A stretch of DNA of 64,000 nt from Plasmodium coatneyi (GCF_001680005.1 NC_033560.1:1456522-1520521), one strand, 5' to 3'; counted from the stretch's first letter, positions 35,498 to 48,816 are shown. The notes: generated by a model not told the origin, from the sequence alone. Numbers and translations: made by a program.

Positions 35498-36732
35498 ATG
35501 GATCCCTTGGGTGAATTACCTTCAGCTGAGGCTTATGCAGCTTTTGAGCTCGGGAGAAGGCAGGATGACAGTGTTGGTCTTGCCGCCATACATGGAAGTA
35601 GTATGCGGAATATATTACAATCGTATCCGAATACCTTGGATTGTACAAATAAAATCATAGGTGCATGGTACTATGTGAACAAGAAAATGGACAGCAATGA
35701 TCCATCCTATACAGATCGCTGTAATTTATTCTATTATTGGTTAGGAGATTTAATAATAAAAAATTTAACAAACGATGGTTCATTTGCGAATGTTATGAAT
35801 CTGATCTACGGGAAATTAATAAATTTGGGTGAAGGAATCTCATGCCCACTTATAACCACCCCTAACCATGTTACTTGGTCCCTCTTCCAAAATCGAAAAT
35901 TAGTATTCGACTATTACGACAATTACCAAACTATATACGACAGCTTACCAAGCGATAACAAAAACAATTGGTGTGGAAGTAAATATAAACAATATCTGGA
36001 AAAAGTTTCCAACGTCTATGGTGATGTTGTTGCATACTGTAAACCTAATGAGGATTATGGTGACCCATGCTGTGTCAAAGTTCACGAGAAGTCTGCAGAC
36101 AATAGATATAAGGACCTCTTAGAAAAAGGGTGTACTGTAGCAGCACCTAAACCCCAAGTGGAGGACCCTGCAACAGCAACTCGTTCTGCACCCAGCACAG
36201 CAGATTCAACAATTCCTGCCTCCACTGCCATTGCAATTCCTTCTGCAATTGCTACATTAGGAGGATTTGCTGCAATCACCTTCCTCCTTTACAAAGTGAG
36301 TAATAATTATAATATACCTATATATAAACGTATATGTATATATGATATATATATAACATATATTTTATATATATGTCCATATATATACGTATATATAACT
36401 ATATATATATATATTTATGCCCTTATACCCCCTCCTTTCCACTCCTTTTCTTTTTTTTTTAGTATAACCTTTTACCTTTTCCGTTAAGTGAAAAATTACG
36501 AAGCACGAACACCAGAAAAAAAAGATCCACCACACGCCATTTCAATACACTAACAGAAGATGACAACGACACCTTAACAACATTATACACTAGCGATGAT
36601 TCTACCATAGTATATGGAACAGAAGTTTCTGCTCCATATACCACAGCTAGGTCTAAAGTAGCAAAGAATAGTAGACAACAACAACAAAAGCAGTTAAGAC
36701 AAAGAACGAATATAAAATATCACCCTATATAA
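35498..36732 (+). CDS. KIR protein, single domain
   Basis: The exons are 35498-36295 and 36463-36732 (355 aa), phase 0 at TACAAA|GTGAGT. I start at MDPLGELPSAEAY because no upstream acceptor fits; the frame is open back to another ATG at 35423, and a separate first exon at 35339 is possible. The ectodomain has CNLFYYWLGDLIIKNL, several spaced cysteines, an A/T/S-rich stalk and the membrane segment ending ITFLLYK. The tail starts YNLLPFPLSEKL, then RKKRST, S/T/D-rich sequence, STIVYG, a Q-rich run and NIKYHPI. The YHP ending is shared with 40105 and 43184, in place of YQxM. Confidence 0.85.
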
Positions 36733-37694
36733 GGGTGTGTGCTAACCAACCTCCCTTTTGTAGTTAGTATACACAAATAAGTGAATTTTATGGTCGCCAG
36801 AAATTATGGTAATGTCACTTCTTCTCTTTTATATATATATATATATGTGTGTATCATAGGATCCCCATCTAACTTGCATAGTGGAATACTACAGTTATAT
36901 GTGTTGTTGTTCTCAGTGTGCTCTGTGCTCTGTGCTCTGTGCGCCCTATTAAAAACGTACATCATTCATGAAGAACAAATGACCCCTCTTTTTTTGGGCA
37001 TAACAAACTAAGGAAATATCTTGTATAGAGTAATTTATTTTTATACATTAGAAAAGAAGAAAGGAAAAAAGAACAGTACTAACCTCTTCAAAAAAGAATA
37101 TTTATATTTTTAAAAAAAAAAAGGAAGGGAAAGAAGAAAAAATTATCATTACTAAACCACTATAAGGGGAAGGAGGTGTATGGTGAGGGGAGCATTTTTA
37201 TTAAAGTACAAACATTTTTTTCCTTATAATTATAGTAATTCCCTGTATCATAATCTTTTACACATATTTTTAAAAATGTACACGCTTCCTACCTTTACTA
37301 AATATGAATAAGTATGCACAGATTTAAAGGGAAGAATGCTCTCTTTGTATGTATGTAGTATACAGTATACAATATATGCATGTGAATATTTCATAGTAAT
37401 CCATTTTTTTTTTTTCTTTTAAGGAAAAAAACGCAAAATGTACAACGTACATGCGCTGAAAAAAAAATTTTTTTTTTTCCACATAAAATATAGTCCTGTG
37501 TATGCAAAATGAGAAGAGTGCATAAAGAAATTACTCCCTCACCCGAGCCCCTTCTCTTTTTTTTTTTTGTATAATAATTCATGGAAATGTATTATAATAT
37601 AAAAGTTTGCGTAATAAAGTACTTTCCAATATTATATTAATATTCCTATTAGGAATGTATGAATAATTCATGAACAGCACAACACACATTTTAT
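36733..37694. other. Intergenic region
   Basis: AT-rich with a 'tgctctgtgctctgtgc' triplet repeat (36921-36942), two A9-T9-like runs, and the leader element just upstream of the next gene. No gene is seen. Confidence 0.55.
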
Positions 37695-37726
37695 AACATA
37701 TAAAATTCACATTCCACATATACACA
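37695..37726 (+). promoter_or_regulatory. Shared KIR leader element
   Basis: 'aacatataaaattcacattc' followed by 'cacatatacaca', 17 bases upstream of the start codon; near-identical at 40037 and 43125. Probably core promoter or 5' UTR; function inferred. Confidence 0.5.
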
Positions 37727-37742
37727 AAAATGTACACTTAAA

Positions 37743-39263
37743 ATGGCAGGGGTAATGCAACCTATTCTTTCCTTAAAATTAATGCATCTGTATACACATA
37801 ATAACATTCTCTATGCGCATAACACATAATAAAATAGAAAACTGTAGGAATATACATTAGTACATATGGCTAATTCCACCCAACAATATCTTCTGTAGGA
37901 GGAACCGTGTAATGTGAATGATTTACCTTCCAAACAAATATATGCAACATTTAATGAAAGCAAAGACAAGTGCAATAATGGGGACACCAAAACCGCAGTA
38001 TGGAGTGGATTAGATACTGCGTTAAATCGACACATGAAAATTCAAATTCATATTGATAAGATTATGAGTGCTTGGTGTCACGCAATTGAAATGAAAGGAG
38101 AAGATGAGTCCAATAATAAATATTGCAATTTTTTGTACTACTGGATAGGGGATTTATTAGTTAAAGGTTCGGTCGTTTATGATTTTTCAAGTCTTATAGG
38201 AACAATTTACGAGGAATTGAAAAAATTAAACGTTGAAAATGAATGTAATGTTGTGTATACTGATATTGATGGAACCATCTTGGGTTTTATGAAAAAATTG
38301 TACGATTATACTCAAGACGAAGGTACTATACGACAACAACTACAGGGACAGTTAGACAGTGATAGCAATAATAACAATTCTTGCTGTAAGGAGAAATATC
38401 AGCATTATCTGAGGGAGGCTGATTCAGCTTATAGTACTATGAATGGATATTGTACGGGTAATAATACTAGCAGTACGTACTGTCAAAATTTTGGGAGCGA
38501 CTATAAGCAACACAATCCTAAGGACCTACTAAATTTGGAATGTAAAGCAGCATCCAAACCACAAACTGCATTACCACAGCGGGAGGAAGGAACTGGTACT
38601 GCATCCATTGCAGTTCCTTCTGCATTGGTCACCGCAGCAGTAGGATTACCAACAATTGCTGCATTCTTTTTATATAAAGTAAGTAATAACTACAATTACG
38701 AACAATTACAACAATTATAATAGGGCTATATATATATATATATACACATATATGTCTATACATATATATGTATGTAGACATATGTATAAACATATATATA
38801 ACAATATATATGTATATATGTATGTTTTACATATATATGTACTTATATATGTATATATGTAATACACCTTCCACCTTTCCCCACCTCCTTCCCATTTACA
38901 TTACTTTCCTTTTATTTTTAGTATAATATTCTCCCTGATTGGTTACGTAGTCATTTTAAAGAAAACAACAGTAGAGGAAGCAACGCAAGAAAGAGAAGAT
39001 CAACCACAATGGGACGCCATCACTTTGACGACGACACACTCACAGAAGACACCTCAAGGTACGATTCAACAGTTGGTGGTTCATCATCCAATTTAACAAC
39101 AGCAGATTCGACAACAGATGAAGCATCTACTATATATAATGGGAAATATTCCCAAAGAGGAGCAAATAATAATAATAATAATAGAAGGAACGAGCAACAT
39201 CCACAGCAACAGCAAAAGGAAAAGCAAGGACAAAGAAGGAATATTAGTTATGGGAGAATGTAA
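37743..39263 (+). CDS. KIR protein, single domain
   Basis: The exons are 37743-37751 (MAG|GTAATG), 37899-38678 and 38922-39263 (376 aa), phase 0. Exon 2 starts EEPCNVNDLPSKQIY and carries CNFLYYWIGDLLVKG, a double-Cys NNSCC segment, YQHYLREADSAY and the membrane segment ending TIAAFFLYK. The tail starts YNILPDWLRSHF, is rich in S/T/D with STIYNGK and poly-N/Q, and ends NISYGRM. Three-codon first exon, GTAAT donor, acceptor string 'tcttctgtag|ga' and leader are shared with 40105 and 43184, so the three form a recent tandem family. Confidence 0.9.
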
Positions 39264-40104
39264 CATTCATAGCGAGAATGTAACATGTAATATCCTTAAT
39301 AAAAGTTACCATGTACAAACACACACACAACACATTTTCTGTTGCCGTCATTTGTGGTTGTTTTTTATTATTATTATTTTTTTCTTTAATTTAATAAAAT
39401 TCTAAAATTGTGACAATATTTTTTTTTTTATATATATGTACATATTGCATTATATAAATACTTCTTTCTTTTTTGTATAAAATATTTATATGGAGTTTGC
39501 TCTGTGGGTGCAACTTGCGATTAGTTATTACTATGCTATTTCAGTGTGTGTGTATATATATTTTAAAATGAAGAAGGAATTTACTAGTATGCACAATCAT
39601 TAATACTAAAAATGTGATAATTAAAAATAATGAAAAACTATTTCATTTTAGCACATAATTCTACTATTTCAGTAGTACCTGAATTGGTTAGTATTCTTTT
39701 TTTTTCCTACAAAAAGAGAGAAAAAGAAAAAATAATAATGAGCACTTTTTCTCAATTGTATATTGCACATCTGACGGTGCAATGGAAGGAGGAGTAGCAT
39801 ATTATGCTCACATATTTTGAGCACTTAACAAAAATTATAAATAGAGTTTAAGCATTAAAAAATTATAAATACAGTTTAAGCATTAAAAAAAATTATAAAT
39901 GAAACGTTATGCATATGTGCGTGTGTTTGTGCATGTAGGTGTACACCGGTGATCAGAATGTTATTATTAAGATAAGGGATGTGCCGCACACATATCCATT
40001 CTCCATAAATATATAAATAGAGGGAGGACGATTTCTAACACATAAATTCACATTCCACATATACATACAACAACAATGTACATAAACAAAGAACGACCCA
40101 AACC
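39264..40104. other. Intergenic region
   Basis: AT-rich. Near-duplicate 'aaattataaatagagtttaagcatt' units occur at 39830-39895, and the shared leader lies at 40037. No gene is seen. Confidence 0.55.
40037..40068 (+). promoter_or_regulatory. Shared KIR leader element
   Basis: 'aacacataaattcacattcc' followed by 'acatatacatac', 37 bases upstream of the start codon; matches 37695 and 43125. Confidence 0.5.
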
Positions 40105-41596
40105 ATGACAAAAGTAATCACCCCCCCCTTTCATTTATTCTCCATAAAATGAATGTACATTATTGTGCCCACACATATAATATTCCTCTATGTGCAATAA
40201 CACACAATAAAATGGAAGGTAAGAAATAAATACATTTATACATTTATGTGTACTCCACTCATTTCAACAACATCTGCTGTAGGATGAGTGTAGTGTAGAT
40301 AAATTACCTTCACGGGAAATGTATAGTAAATTTAAGGATATGAGCAATCAGTGCAATGGGAGCACTGATTTCCGTATGAGAGTGAAGACTAAACTACAGA
40401 ATGAATTATGGAGATACCAGAAAATTAAGGATTCCATAGACTCCGTTATGGAAACATGGTGCTATATAAACCAAGAAGTAGGGGAAAATTCGGAGGATAA
40501 GGAACCCTGCTGGTATTTCTACTACTGGATTGGGGACTTATTATCTCAAAACAGGACTGTGAGCACATGGAAGCAAGTTATAGAAGGAATTTACGAGAAA
40601 TTAGAAATGTTAGGTGTCACAAAGCCTTGCACAAATATAGGAACTAATATTGATGAAGGCCTATTCGACCATATGAAAAAATTGTACGACTACTCCCAAG
40701 ATCGTGATATTATACAGGAGCAGCTACAGGGCAGCAATAATAGCAATTCTTGCTGTAGGAAATATCAGCATTATCTGAGGGAGGCTGAACAAGCTTATAG
40801 AACTATGAATCAGTATTGTCAGGGGGATATTAATAGTAAACCATATTGTACCACACTTACAGAAATGTTCAATGGAGGTGGGAGTAATACTAACATTAAT
40901 CCAGAACGGTTAAAAGCACAATGCGACTCAACACTGTCACAGGGACAGACACAGACATTCGGTCACACAGCATCTGTGGGGCAGGAAGGAGGTCTTTCCT
41001 TAGGGACACAAACCCTACAGTACCCTGAACTTGGAACAAACATTACCACGACTGCCGTTTCTTCCACACTTGGCACACTAGTTGGAATACCATTCATCTC
41101 TTTCCTTTTATATAAAGTAATGGGCATTATATACTTCAAAATATAAAAAATAATAGTAATTATTATTAATATTTTATTCTCTTTATAAGTAAATAAATGT
41201 AGAAAAAGAAAAAAAAAGATGAGCGATCATATATATATATATATGTGGACATATGTCACATATATCTGCCCTTTCTTTCTTCTCTTCCCTTCCCTCTTCT
41301 TTCATTTTCAGTACACTTCCTTACCATCTTTGTTACGTACACAATTTGGAAGGAATAGAACAGGAAGGGGAAAAAGGCCCATTAGGGGAGAATTCGACAT
41401 ATTCACCGAAGGTGCTTCAACGTTCGATTCAAGCGAATACTCAACAGTAGCTACAACAGCATCTACAAAAGATGGTGCATCTACCATATATAATGGTGGT
41501 AGATCACCTACAAGAACTAATAATAGAAGGGGGAATCGGCCACAACAACGACCACAACAAAAGCAAAGAACCAATATAAAATATCATCCTACATAA
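40105..41596 (+). CDS. KIR protein, single domain
   Basis: The exons are 40105-40113 (MTK|GTAATC), 40283-41116 and 41312-41596 (375 aa), phase 0. Exon 2 starts DECSVDKLPSREMY, then WYFYYWIGDLLSQN, NSCC and YQHYLREAEQAYRTM (close to 37743). A longer Q/G/T-rich stalk leads to the membrane segment ending FISFLLYK. The tail starts YTSLPSLLRTQFG, followed by RGKRPIRGEFD, S/T-rich sequence, STIYNGG, a Q/R-rich stretch and NIKYHPT. It is part of the 37743/40105/43184 tandem group. Confidence 0.9.
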
Positions 41597-41862
41597 TGAC
41601 ACTACCAAACAGTAGGTAGAATCTACTACTGTTGTTGCTGCTGCCCTACATTATAAATAGAACATATAGAACATTTTAAAGAATGTGCAATATCCCCTTC
41701 CCCTTTTCCTTCCCTTTCCATTAATTATGTATAAAGTGCATAATGCTGAATACAGTAATATCGCACTTATAAAATGTGCCAAAAAGGAAGAAAAAAAATT
41801 CCCACGCACAAGCATCCATCATCATCTATGCGCACATGCACGATCATACATGATCATCCATA

Positions 41863-42120
41863 TATATAATCGTCCATATATATAAATAATCATCCATATA
41901 TATAATCATCCATATATATAATCATCCATATATATAAATAATCATCCATGTATATGATCATCCATATATATAAATAATCATCCATATATATAAATAATCA
42001 TCCATGTATATGATCATCCATATATATAAATAATCATCCATATATATAAATAATCATCCATATATATAAATAATCATCCATATATATAAATAATCATCCA
42101 TGTATATGATCATCATCCAT
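41863..42120 (+). repeat. 20-base AT-rich minisatellite
   Basis: About a dozen copies of 'aaataatcatccatatatat', some lacking the 'aaata' or carrying 'gtatatg', arranged head to tail. Not coding. Confidence 0.9.
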
Positions 42121-42833
42121 ATGTAATCATCATCCATGATGTAACATACGTAATATTGTGTGTGTAGAATGCGATAATTATTTATATAAAGTAGAAATAA
42201 AAGTGTAAAAATATAAAAAAAAATTAAAATAAATATATAGAGTATAATCTACATTACAAAAGGACGGAAGAAAGAGTGAAATTTCTCAATATGTAGTATA
42301 TAATATACACATATTCAATGCATGGGTAAGTTGTGCGCAGTGTATTTATGATATAAGCACGAAAAAAAAAAAAGAAAAGGAACCATTATTCCTAAGTGAT
42401 CATAAATAAAAAAGAAGAAGAAGAAGGATATACTACAAAATATTACTACGGAAATATGTACACATTCTTCCTTAGTACATAATGAATATAATTCCTGTGT
42501 ATTATATTCCTTCACATTTTTCCTTATAAATACACGTTTTCTATAACATATGTATAAATATGCACATGTAAAAGGGGGGGGCGGGGGAAAGAATATTTTG
42601 TATATATGTTGACTGTACTATATATACGTTAAAAGGTTCTTAATAATTCCTTCTAATAATAGGGAAGCCCAAATTAATAGTACATATTGAAATTCTTAAC
42701 TGGGAAGGAGAGAAATTTTTTCCCCCTCCTTTCTTCTTTTTTCCTTTTTTTTTTTGGGGTTTTTTTTTCCGCTTTTTATTTCATTTTACTTTCCTTGATG
42801 GTAGTGGTGGTGATTTTCCCAATTCTGCTGTTG

Positions 42834-42875
42834 CCCTAAATTATATATATATATATATATGTAACCATTTTGATG
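42834..42875 (+). promoter_or_regulatory. Conserved upstream element
   Basis: 'ccctaaattatatatatata' leading into 'gtaaccattttgat', the same family as 446, 45279 and 60493, about 310-350 bases upstream of the KIR at 43184. Confidence 0.4.
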
Positions 42876-43124
42876 GTAAATATAAATAATTTAGAGCAAC
42901 ATTTCCTTAAGGAAATTGAAAAAAATATGCACGTTATTGATAAAGGAAGAAAAAATAAAAAAATTTGGAATGTGTGCTCGTTCTTATAATCATTACCAGA
43001 ACAAACAAACAAACGAAGTGCCCTCACACAATCACTCTACATATATATATCTATTCTTCACATATATATGAATGCACATATATATGAATTCACATATATG
43101 AATGAATATATATGAATAATTTCT

Positions 43125-43156
43125 AACATATAAAATGCACATTACACATATATACA
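43125..43156 (+). promoter_or_regulatory. Shared KIR leader element
   Basis: 'aacatataaaatgcacatta' followed by 'cacatatataca', 28 bases upstream of the start codon; matches 37695 and 40037. Confidence 0.5.
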
Positions 43157-43183
43157 TAAAGAAGCAATATCCACATATGAACA

Positions 43184-44611
43184 ATGGCAAAAGTAATACA
43201 ATTTATTCCATAATATAAATTTATACACATATAATACTCTTTATGCGCACAAAGTAATAAAATGCAAAAAAAATAAGAATACATACACATATTCCACCCA
43301 ACAATTCCACCTAACAACATCTTCTGTAGGACCAGAATCACTGCAATGTGAATACATTACCTTCCAAACAAATATATAACCATTTCAAGAGTGGTGGACA
43401 TCATCAATGTGACAACATCGATTCTTGGGAAACAGGAATAAGGGACATATTGGAAAGTGGATTACAGAGTAGCTTGAAATATCAAACAGGGAAATATGCT
43501 AAGGATATTGCAAATGCATGGTGTTTATTATCTAAGGTGAGTACAGAAAAAAAGGAACAACCACTATGTACCGTAATTTGTGACTTCTTTTACTATTGGC
43601 TGGGTGATTTATTATCTGGCAAATTGAAGGAGCTCGAACTTTCACTTCAGAAAGCTATGAAACAAATTACCGAAAAATTGGATGGGTTTAACACATTCTG
43701 CGCGAAAAGCAATGCAATTAAATATTTGGACAAGGAATTTGAACCTCGTCGAAAAACCATCTTTGACTATTATTACGATTACCGAACCATATGGAACGAA
43801 ATAAAAAGTTTTGCCTCCTCTGAATCAAGTAGGTCTCTATGTGCTGCTAAATATGAACAATACCTAAATGCAGCTGATCAAGCTTATAGGCAGTCAGAAG
43901 CAAGTGCTGACAATGATAATGATGACTTCTGTACCAAATTTAGGGAAAAGTTCGAGGGGAGTGGCAATGGTAAGGGAAAAATTTTAAAACCATCAGACCT
44001 ACTGTCTAAAGCAAAGTCCCCAGAGGATCTTGCATCAGACACAGATAACGAAGGGGAGGACGGGGAAGACGAAACGGACCTGAGTAGTTGCTTAACACAG
44101 TTGTCTGCAGCAATTCCTGAATTAGCAGAAACAACGCCAGCACTTCATTCACCACGAAAGGGTGATGGTGGTGCCACTGCTGCTGTGTCCTCCATACTAG
44201 GAATAGGAGCATTACCACTAACCACATTTTTTTTATATAAGGTAAGCATAATTAACATAATTATAATAGAGCTATATATATACATATGTACATATATACA
44301 TATGTATATATGACTATATGTACATATTTCGTCCCTCTTTTTTATCGTAGTATAATCTTTTACCTGATTGGATCCATAACAAATTTAAAAGAGGCAGTAA
44401 TAGAAGCAGCAGGAGAAGAGGAAAAAGGTTAGTTGATCATCATTTTGATGCGTTTACAGAAGACGACTCAACAACATTATGTGACTCCACAACAGAGTAT
44501 TCCACAGCATCAGAATTTGATGTGCAGTCTACAAGAGCAGGAACAACGAATAATGGAAGACAACAACAACAGCAGAGGCAACGCAGGAATGTTAGTTACC
44601 ATCCTACATAA
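43184..44611 (+). CDS. KIR protein, single domain
   Basis: The exons are 43184-43192 (MAK|GTAATA), 43330-44241 and 44351-44611 (393 aa), phase 0. Exon 2 starts DQNHCNVNTLPSKQIY, then CDFFYYWLGDLLSGKL and YEQYLNAADQAY. A long acidic stalk (SDTDNEGEDGEDETDLSS) makes it the longest single-domain ectodomain here. The membrane segment ends LTTFFLYK. The tail starts YNLLPDWIHNKFKRG, with RRGKRLV and a DHHFDAFTEDD segment much like that of 14397, and ends NVSYHPT; it lacks STIYNG. Intron 2 is short (109 bases). Third member of the tandem group with 37743 and 40105. Confidence 0.9.
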
Positions 44612-45587
44612 AAAAATGTAGGTTATCATCCCTAGATAAAATTTTTTTTTCCCCCAGGCGTAACTATAATGACTTGCAGCCATAGGAGAATTATCAACAT
44701 TAATTTATGCAAATGAAGGAAAGAAATATAAAAAATTTTGGATAATTTGATAATTCCCATTTTTTCACATGAATAAAAATTTTGATAATTTCAATTTTCA
44801 CAAATTTACACTTTCCATGAATTACACTTTTCAGAAATTTATAATTTCACAAATTAACCAATACAATTCCATATTTTTGTATAAATAGCATGCAATGCAA
44901 TGCTCACAAAAAAAAGGTGAAAATTCTATATTTAAACATATGGAACTTATGTGATTATGCATATCTTCTCATTGAGTCCTCTCGTAGATGCTTCTCTACA
45001 GCGACGCAGAACAAAAGTACGAAGCACTATAACTATTATACGCATGAATAAGGAACACTATTTTAGTAGTGTAATCGTATCGTGCTGTATAGAAAATGAT
45101 CGCAGTACTAATTTCACTCGACGTACTTTTTACTCTTATAGAATATTTATACTTTAGATGAGTTATTCACACTTCAAGGAAAAAAGGAAGTAAGGGAGCA
45201 TATAAGAAATTTCATTATTCCCTTACGTCATACTTTGTTTTTTCCAATACGCTCATTCTCTTCCCATACATTTTTGTTCCCTTAAATTATATATATATGC
45301 ACATATATAATGATTTTGATACATATACACCATACCGTTACCATTTCATAAGAGTTAAACAGTATATGTATTATTAGGAAAGGGTAAAAATTTAATATAT
45401 TTATTCATGCATAATCATGAAGTAAATAAAAGGGGGGAGCGTACGCACACACATATACATTTCGTCAGTAGTAATAATAAAATAAAAAAAAAAAAAAAAA
45501 AAAAAGAGTCCCCAAAAAATAAAGTTATTATGTACATATGAAATATATACATAGAAATATACACATAAACAAAGAAATAAATGAACA
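44612..45587. other. Intergenic region
   Basis: AT-rich, with 'aatttcacaaatttacactt' type repeats (44795-44860), the upstream element at 45279 and an A22 run (45480-45505). No gene is seen; the small frame at 44951-45157 has no recognisable feature. Confidence 0.5.
45279..45320 (+). promoter_or_regulatory. Conserved upstream element
   Basis: 'cccttaaattatatatatat' leading into 'ataatgattttgat', about 270-310 bases upstream of the KIR at 45588; very like 60493. Confidence 0.45.
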
Positions 45588-45840
45588 ATGGCACCACCAC
45601 CACAACCACCAACACAGGTTCGTTCTCTTATTTTTGATTAATAATATATACGTACATATATACATACATATATATACACATATGTATGTGTACACATATA
45701 TATATATGTATATGTATGTATATACGTGTATATGCATAAAAATATATATAAATATGTGCGCATGCGCACACACAAAGTGTTCTTCACAAAATAAGAAGTA
45801 GTACACAGGAATGTTCGTCCAAACAAGGGAGTATATACAT

Positions 45841-45872
<32 letters not shown>

Positions 45873-47219
45873 CTGTACGTATATATATATATGTATGTTT
45901 TGCTCCCCACTTCCATATTATTTGTAGGTAAAGGATGTAAGTCAGTTGCCCTCAGTCGGAATATATCAGAAACTCCAAGAAGCCGATCGGTCCAGAGCTA
46001 ATATACCCGCAAACAATACAGCAGAGGGTTTACTAACTACACAACTGGGTGATAAGGATAAAGCAGATTCCGTTCTTGCAGCATGGTATTACGTAGCTCA
46101 AAAAAAGGGGAATAATATGGAATATAGTAAATACTGTAATTTCTTGTATTATTGGTTAGGGAATATGTTAACTGAGAAGTCTGGGGGTATATCATTCTAT
46201 AGTGCTTTGAATAGCATGTATGCCGCACTAGAGAATTTAGGTATTGAAGGTGAATGCCCCAATATAAACACTCTTATTACCACTGATAGCACAGTTTTCA
46301 GCCGACGGAAATCCATATTCGATTATTTACATGATGGTACTACTATACAGGAACAAGGACTTACTAGTATGTCCCACTGTACCAAAGAATATTCTGAATA
46401 TCTGAAGAAAATTAAGGATAGTTATATTATGGTAGAAGAAAATTGTGCAACTGCAACAGAAAAAAACAGTGATGACCCATGTTGTAAGTTACTCAACGGA
46501 AAAGAACAAGGAGGTGAAAAACCGACTCGGGAGGACTTATCAAAGTTAACATGCCAAGTAGTGGAAAAATCACAAAGGCAAGCGGCAACTCTGCAAAGTA
46601 CAGATCCTCTTCAGGGAACAGAACTTCCAAGTGGTGGTGCATCGCATCGTCACGGCCCTGCTGCTACTGCTGCTATCTCCTCCATACTAGGAATAGGAGT
46701 AGTCCCAACAATTGCTTTCCTTCTTTACAAAGTGAGTAATTACTAAAATTATAATAGATCTATATATATATATATATATATACCTACATATACATATATG
46801 TACATATATTTATATATATAGGTATATATATATATGTATATATGTGTGGACATGTGGACATATATATATAATACACCTTTCCACCCTCAACTCCCTCATT
46901 TCCTTTCCTTCCCTTACACTTCTCTTTCATTCAGTATGATCTTTTACCTTCTGGCATACAAAACATCTTTGGTGGAAGCAGGAACAACGCTCCCAGAAGA
47001 GTAAAAAGATCCAATAGACCTACTTTTAGTACTTTGATAGACGAAGATTCTACATATGCTTCAACAGACTTCTCGACAGATTATTCAACAACAGCAGATG
47101 ATCATTCTACCATATATAATGGTAGATCACGACCATCTACCACCAGAAAAGAAAGAGGAAGAACAAATACTGCACCAAGTCATCATCACCGGAAGAATGT
47201 AGCTTATCATCAAATTTGA
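45588..47219 (+). CDS. KIR protein, single domain
   Basis: The exons are 45588-45617 (MAPPPQPPTQ|GTTCGT), 45928-46731 and 46935-47219 (372 aa), phase 0. Exon 2 starts VKDVSQLPSVGIYQKL and contains CNFLYYWLGNMLTEK, regular cysteines and a membrane segment (SSILGIGVVPTIAFLLYK) with TACAAA|GTGAGT as at 35498. The tail starts YDLLPSGIQNIFGG, then RRVKRS, an S/T/D-rich part, DDHSTIYNGRSRP, and ends NVAYHQI. Introns 1 and 2 are TA/TG tracts. Promoter element at 45279. Confidence 0.9.
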
Positions 47220-47590
47220 TGTCCACCCCCCCTGCAACCATCCCCCCTTCCTTTCTTTTTTTTTTATGTACATATGTGTGTATCACAGACACCCCCAAAC
47301 TACCTTACATAAAAAATGTGCTTATGCGCATCGTTTTTTGTGCACAACCTAAACATAAATTTAATGATGATGGAAAAAACAACGAATCATCATCATCCAT
47401 GAAGAAGGGGGGAAGCATCATCATTATTATTTTTTTTTTTTTGAGCATAATAAACTACGGAAATATGGTATATATATATATAGAATAATTTATATTTTTA
47501 CGTGTTAGGAAAAAAGAAGGAAGGAAGGGAGTGAAGGTTTGCTGACAAATAGTAAACATAATATGTGCACATATATATTTCTTACATAAA

Positions 47591-47906
47591 TGAATTATTT
47601 GTAAACATACTCACATCAAGCACAAAAAAAAGAAGAAAAAAAGGAGAAAAAAATGGGGAAGTTATCATATTACTAATACAACATAAATGAATAAAAGAAG
47701 GGGAGAGTGCATATATATATATATCAAGGAGTAGCATTATTATTATGGTAAGGAATTAGTATGGTAAGGTATTATTATCGAAGGTATTATTATGGTAAGG
47801 TATTATTATGGTAAGGTATTATTATGGTAAGGTATTATTATGGTAATGTATTATTATGGTAATGTATTATTATGGTAAGGTATTATTATGGTAAAAGGGT
47901 GTGCAT
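47591..47906 (+). repeat. Duplicated flank with 16-base minisatellite
   Basis: Near-identical to 62550-62770: 'cttttttt'-free A/G-rich stretch, 'atggggaagttatcatatta', then 'ggtaaggtattattat' units. About ten 16-base units are present here against four to five at the distal copy. Confidence 0.9.
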
Positions 47907-47926
47907 ATGGTAAAGGGTTCATATGG

Positions 47927-47963
<37 letters not shown>

Positions 47964-48589
47964 ATCATTTGCATAATTCCTCTGTGTGTATTATATATCC
48001 TCGTTTCATTTGTTTATTTTATGAATGTACAATTTGTAGTAGATATGGGTAAATGTACATATTTAAAAGGGAAGCAAAAATGAATATTCCATACAGGGAA
48101 TATACGCTGAATTGTATTAGCACTTTTTTATAATCGTCCTTCACATACATAACAATAAAATATAAAATAATTAATATATATATATATTAAAATTTTTACC
48201 CAGCACAGGAGAAAATGGTATTCTTGTATATACAATTATGATGGCATGTAAATTGTAATATAATGTTCTATAAGTAATCCCATACAAATGACAATAATAA
48301 ATTACATAGATAAAAGATGTATTATGAAAGGAATTGGAATTATTGCCCCATCTCTCCATCATTATTTTGCTAGTTTGAACATAATTCGCTTCCATATTTT
48401 GTAATCCAATTATATTCATAACAAACAATTATACCATGTACAACATGACATAATTACACCATGTATACATAACATAATTACAATGTACATGGTAATTACT
48501 ATACATGACATAATTATGATGTGCACGTGCATACATATACATGCATATACATGCATAAGTAGTACGTGCATATACATAAGTAGTATATG

Positions 48590-48738
48590 CATACATATAC
48601 ATAATGCATGAACGAGTCCTTTGACAAAAATTAAGCAAATATATGTACATTATTAATGGAGCAAAGTAAAATAAAAAGAAAAGAAATAAAAAAGTTTGAT
48701 AAATTCGATAGAAACTTCCATATTTTTCATAATCATAA

Positions 48739-48776
<38 letters not shown>

Positions 48777-48816
48777 AAATATTCAAAACACATGAACACA
48801 TTCTGTATAAATAAAT
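48590..48816 (+). promoter_or_regulatory. 5' flank shared with the two-domain KIR at 3714
   Basis: The same ordered pieces as 3230-3492: 'aatgcatgaacg', 'cctttga', 'aagcaaatata', 'agaaataaaaaa', 'agtttgataaattcgat', 'tgtacaaaatattcaa' and 'gaacacattctgtataaata'. It ends about 105 bases upstream of the start codon. Confidence 0.5.

Larger units (their letters stand above)
41597..43183. other. Intergenic region with minisatellite
   Basis: It holds the 20-base minisatellite at 41863-42120, a poly-T/G-rich run (42740-42775), the upstream element at 42834, a 'tgctcgttcttataatcatt' string at 42975 (also 3415) and the leader at 43125. No gene is seen. Confidence 0.6.
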
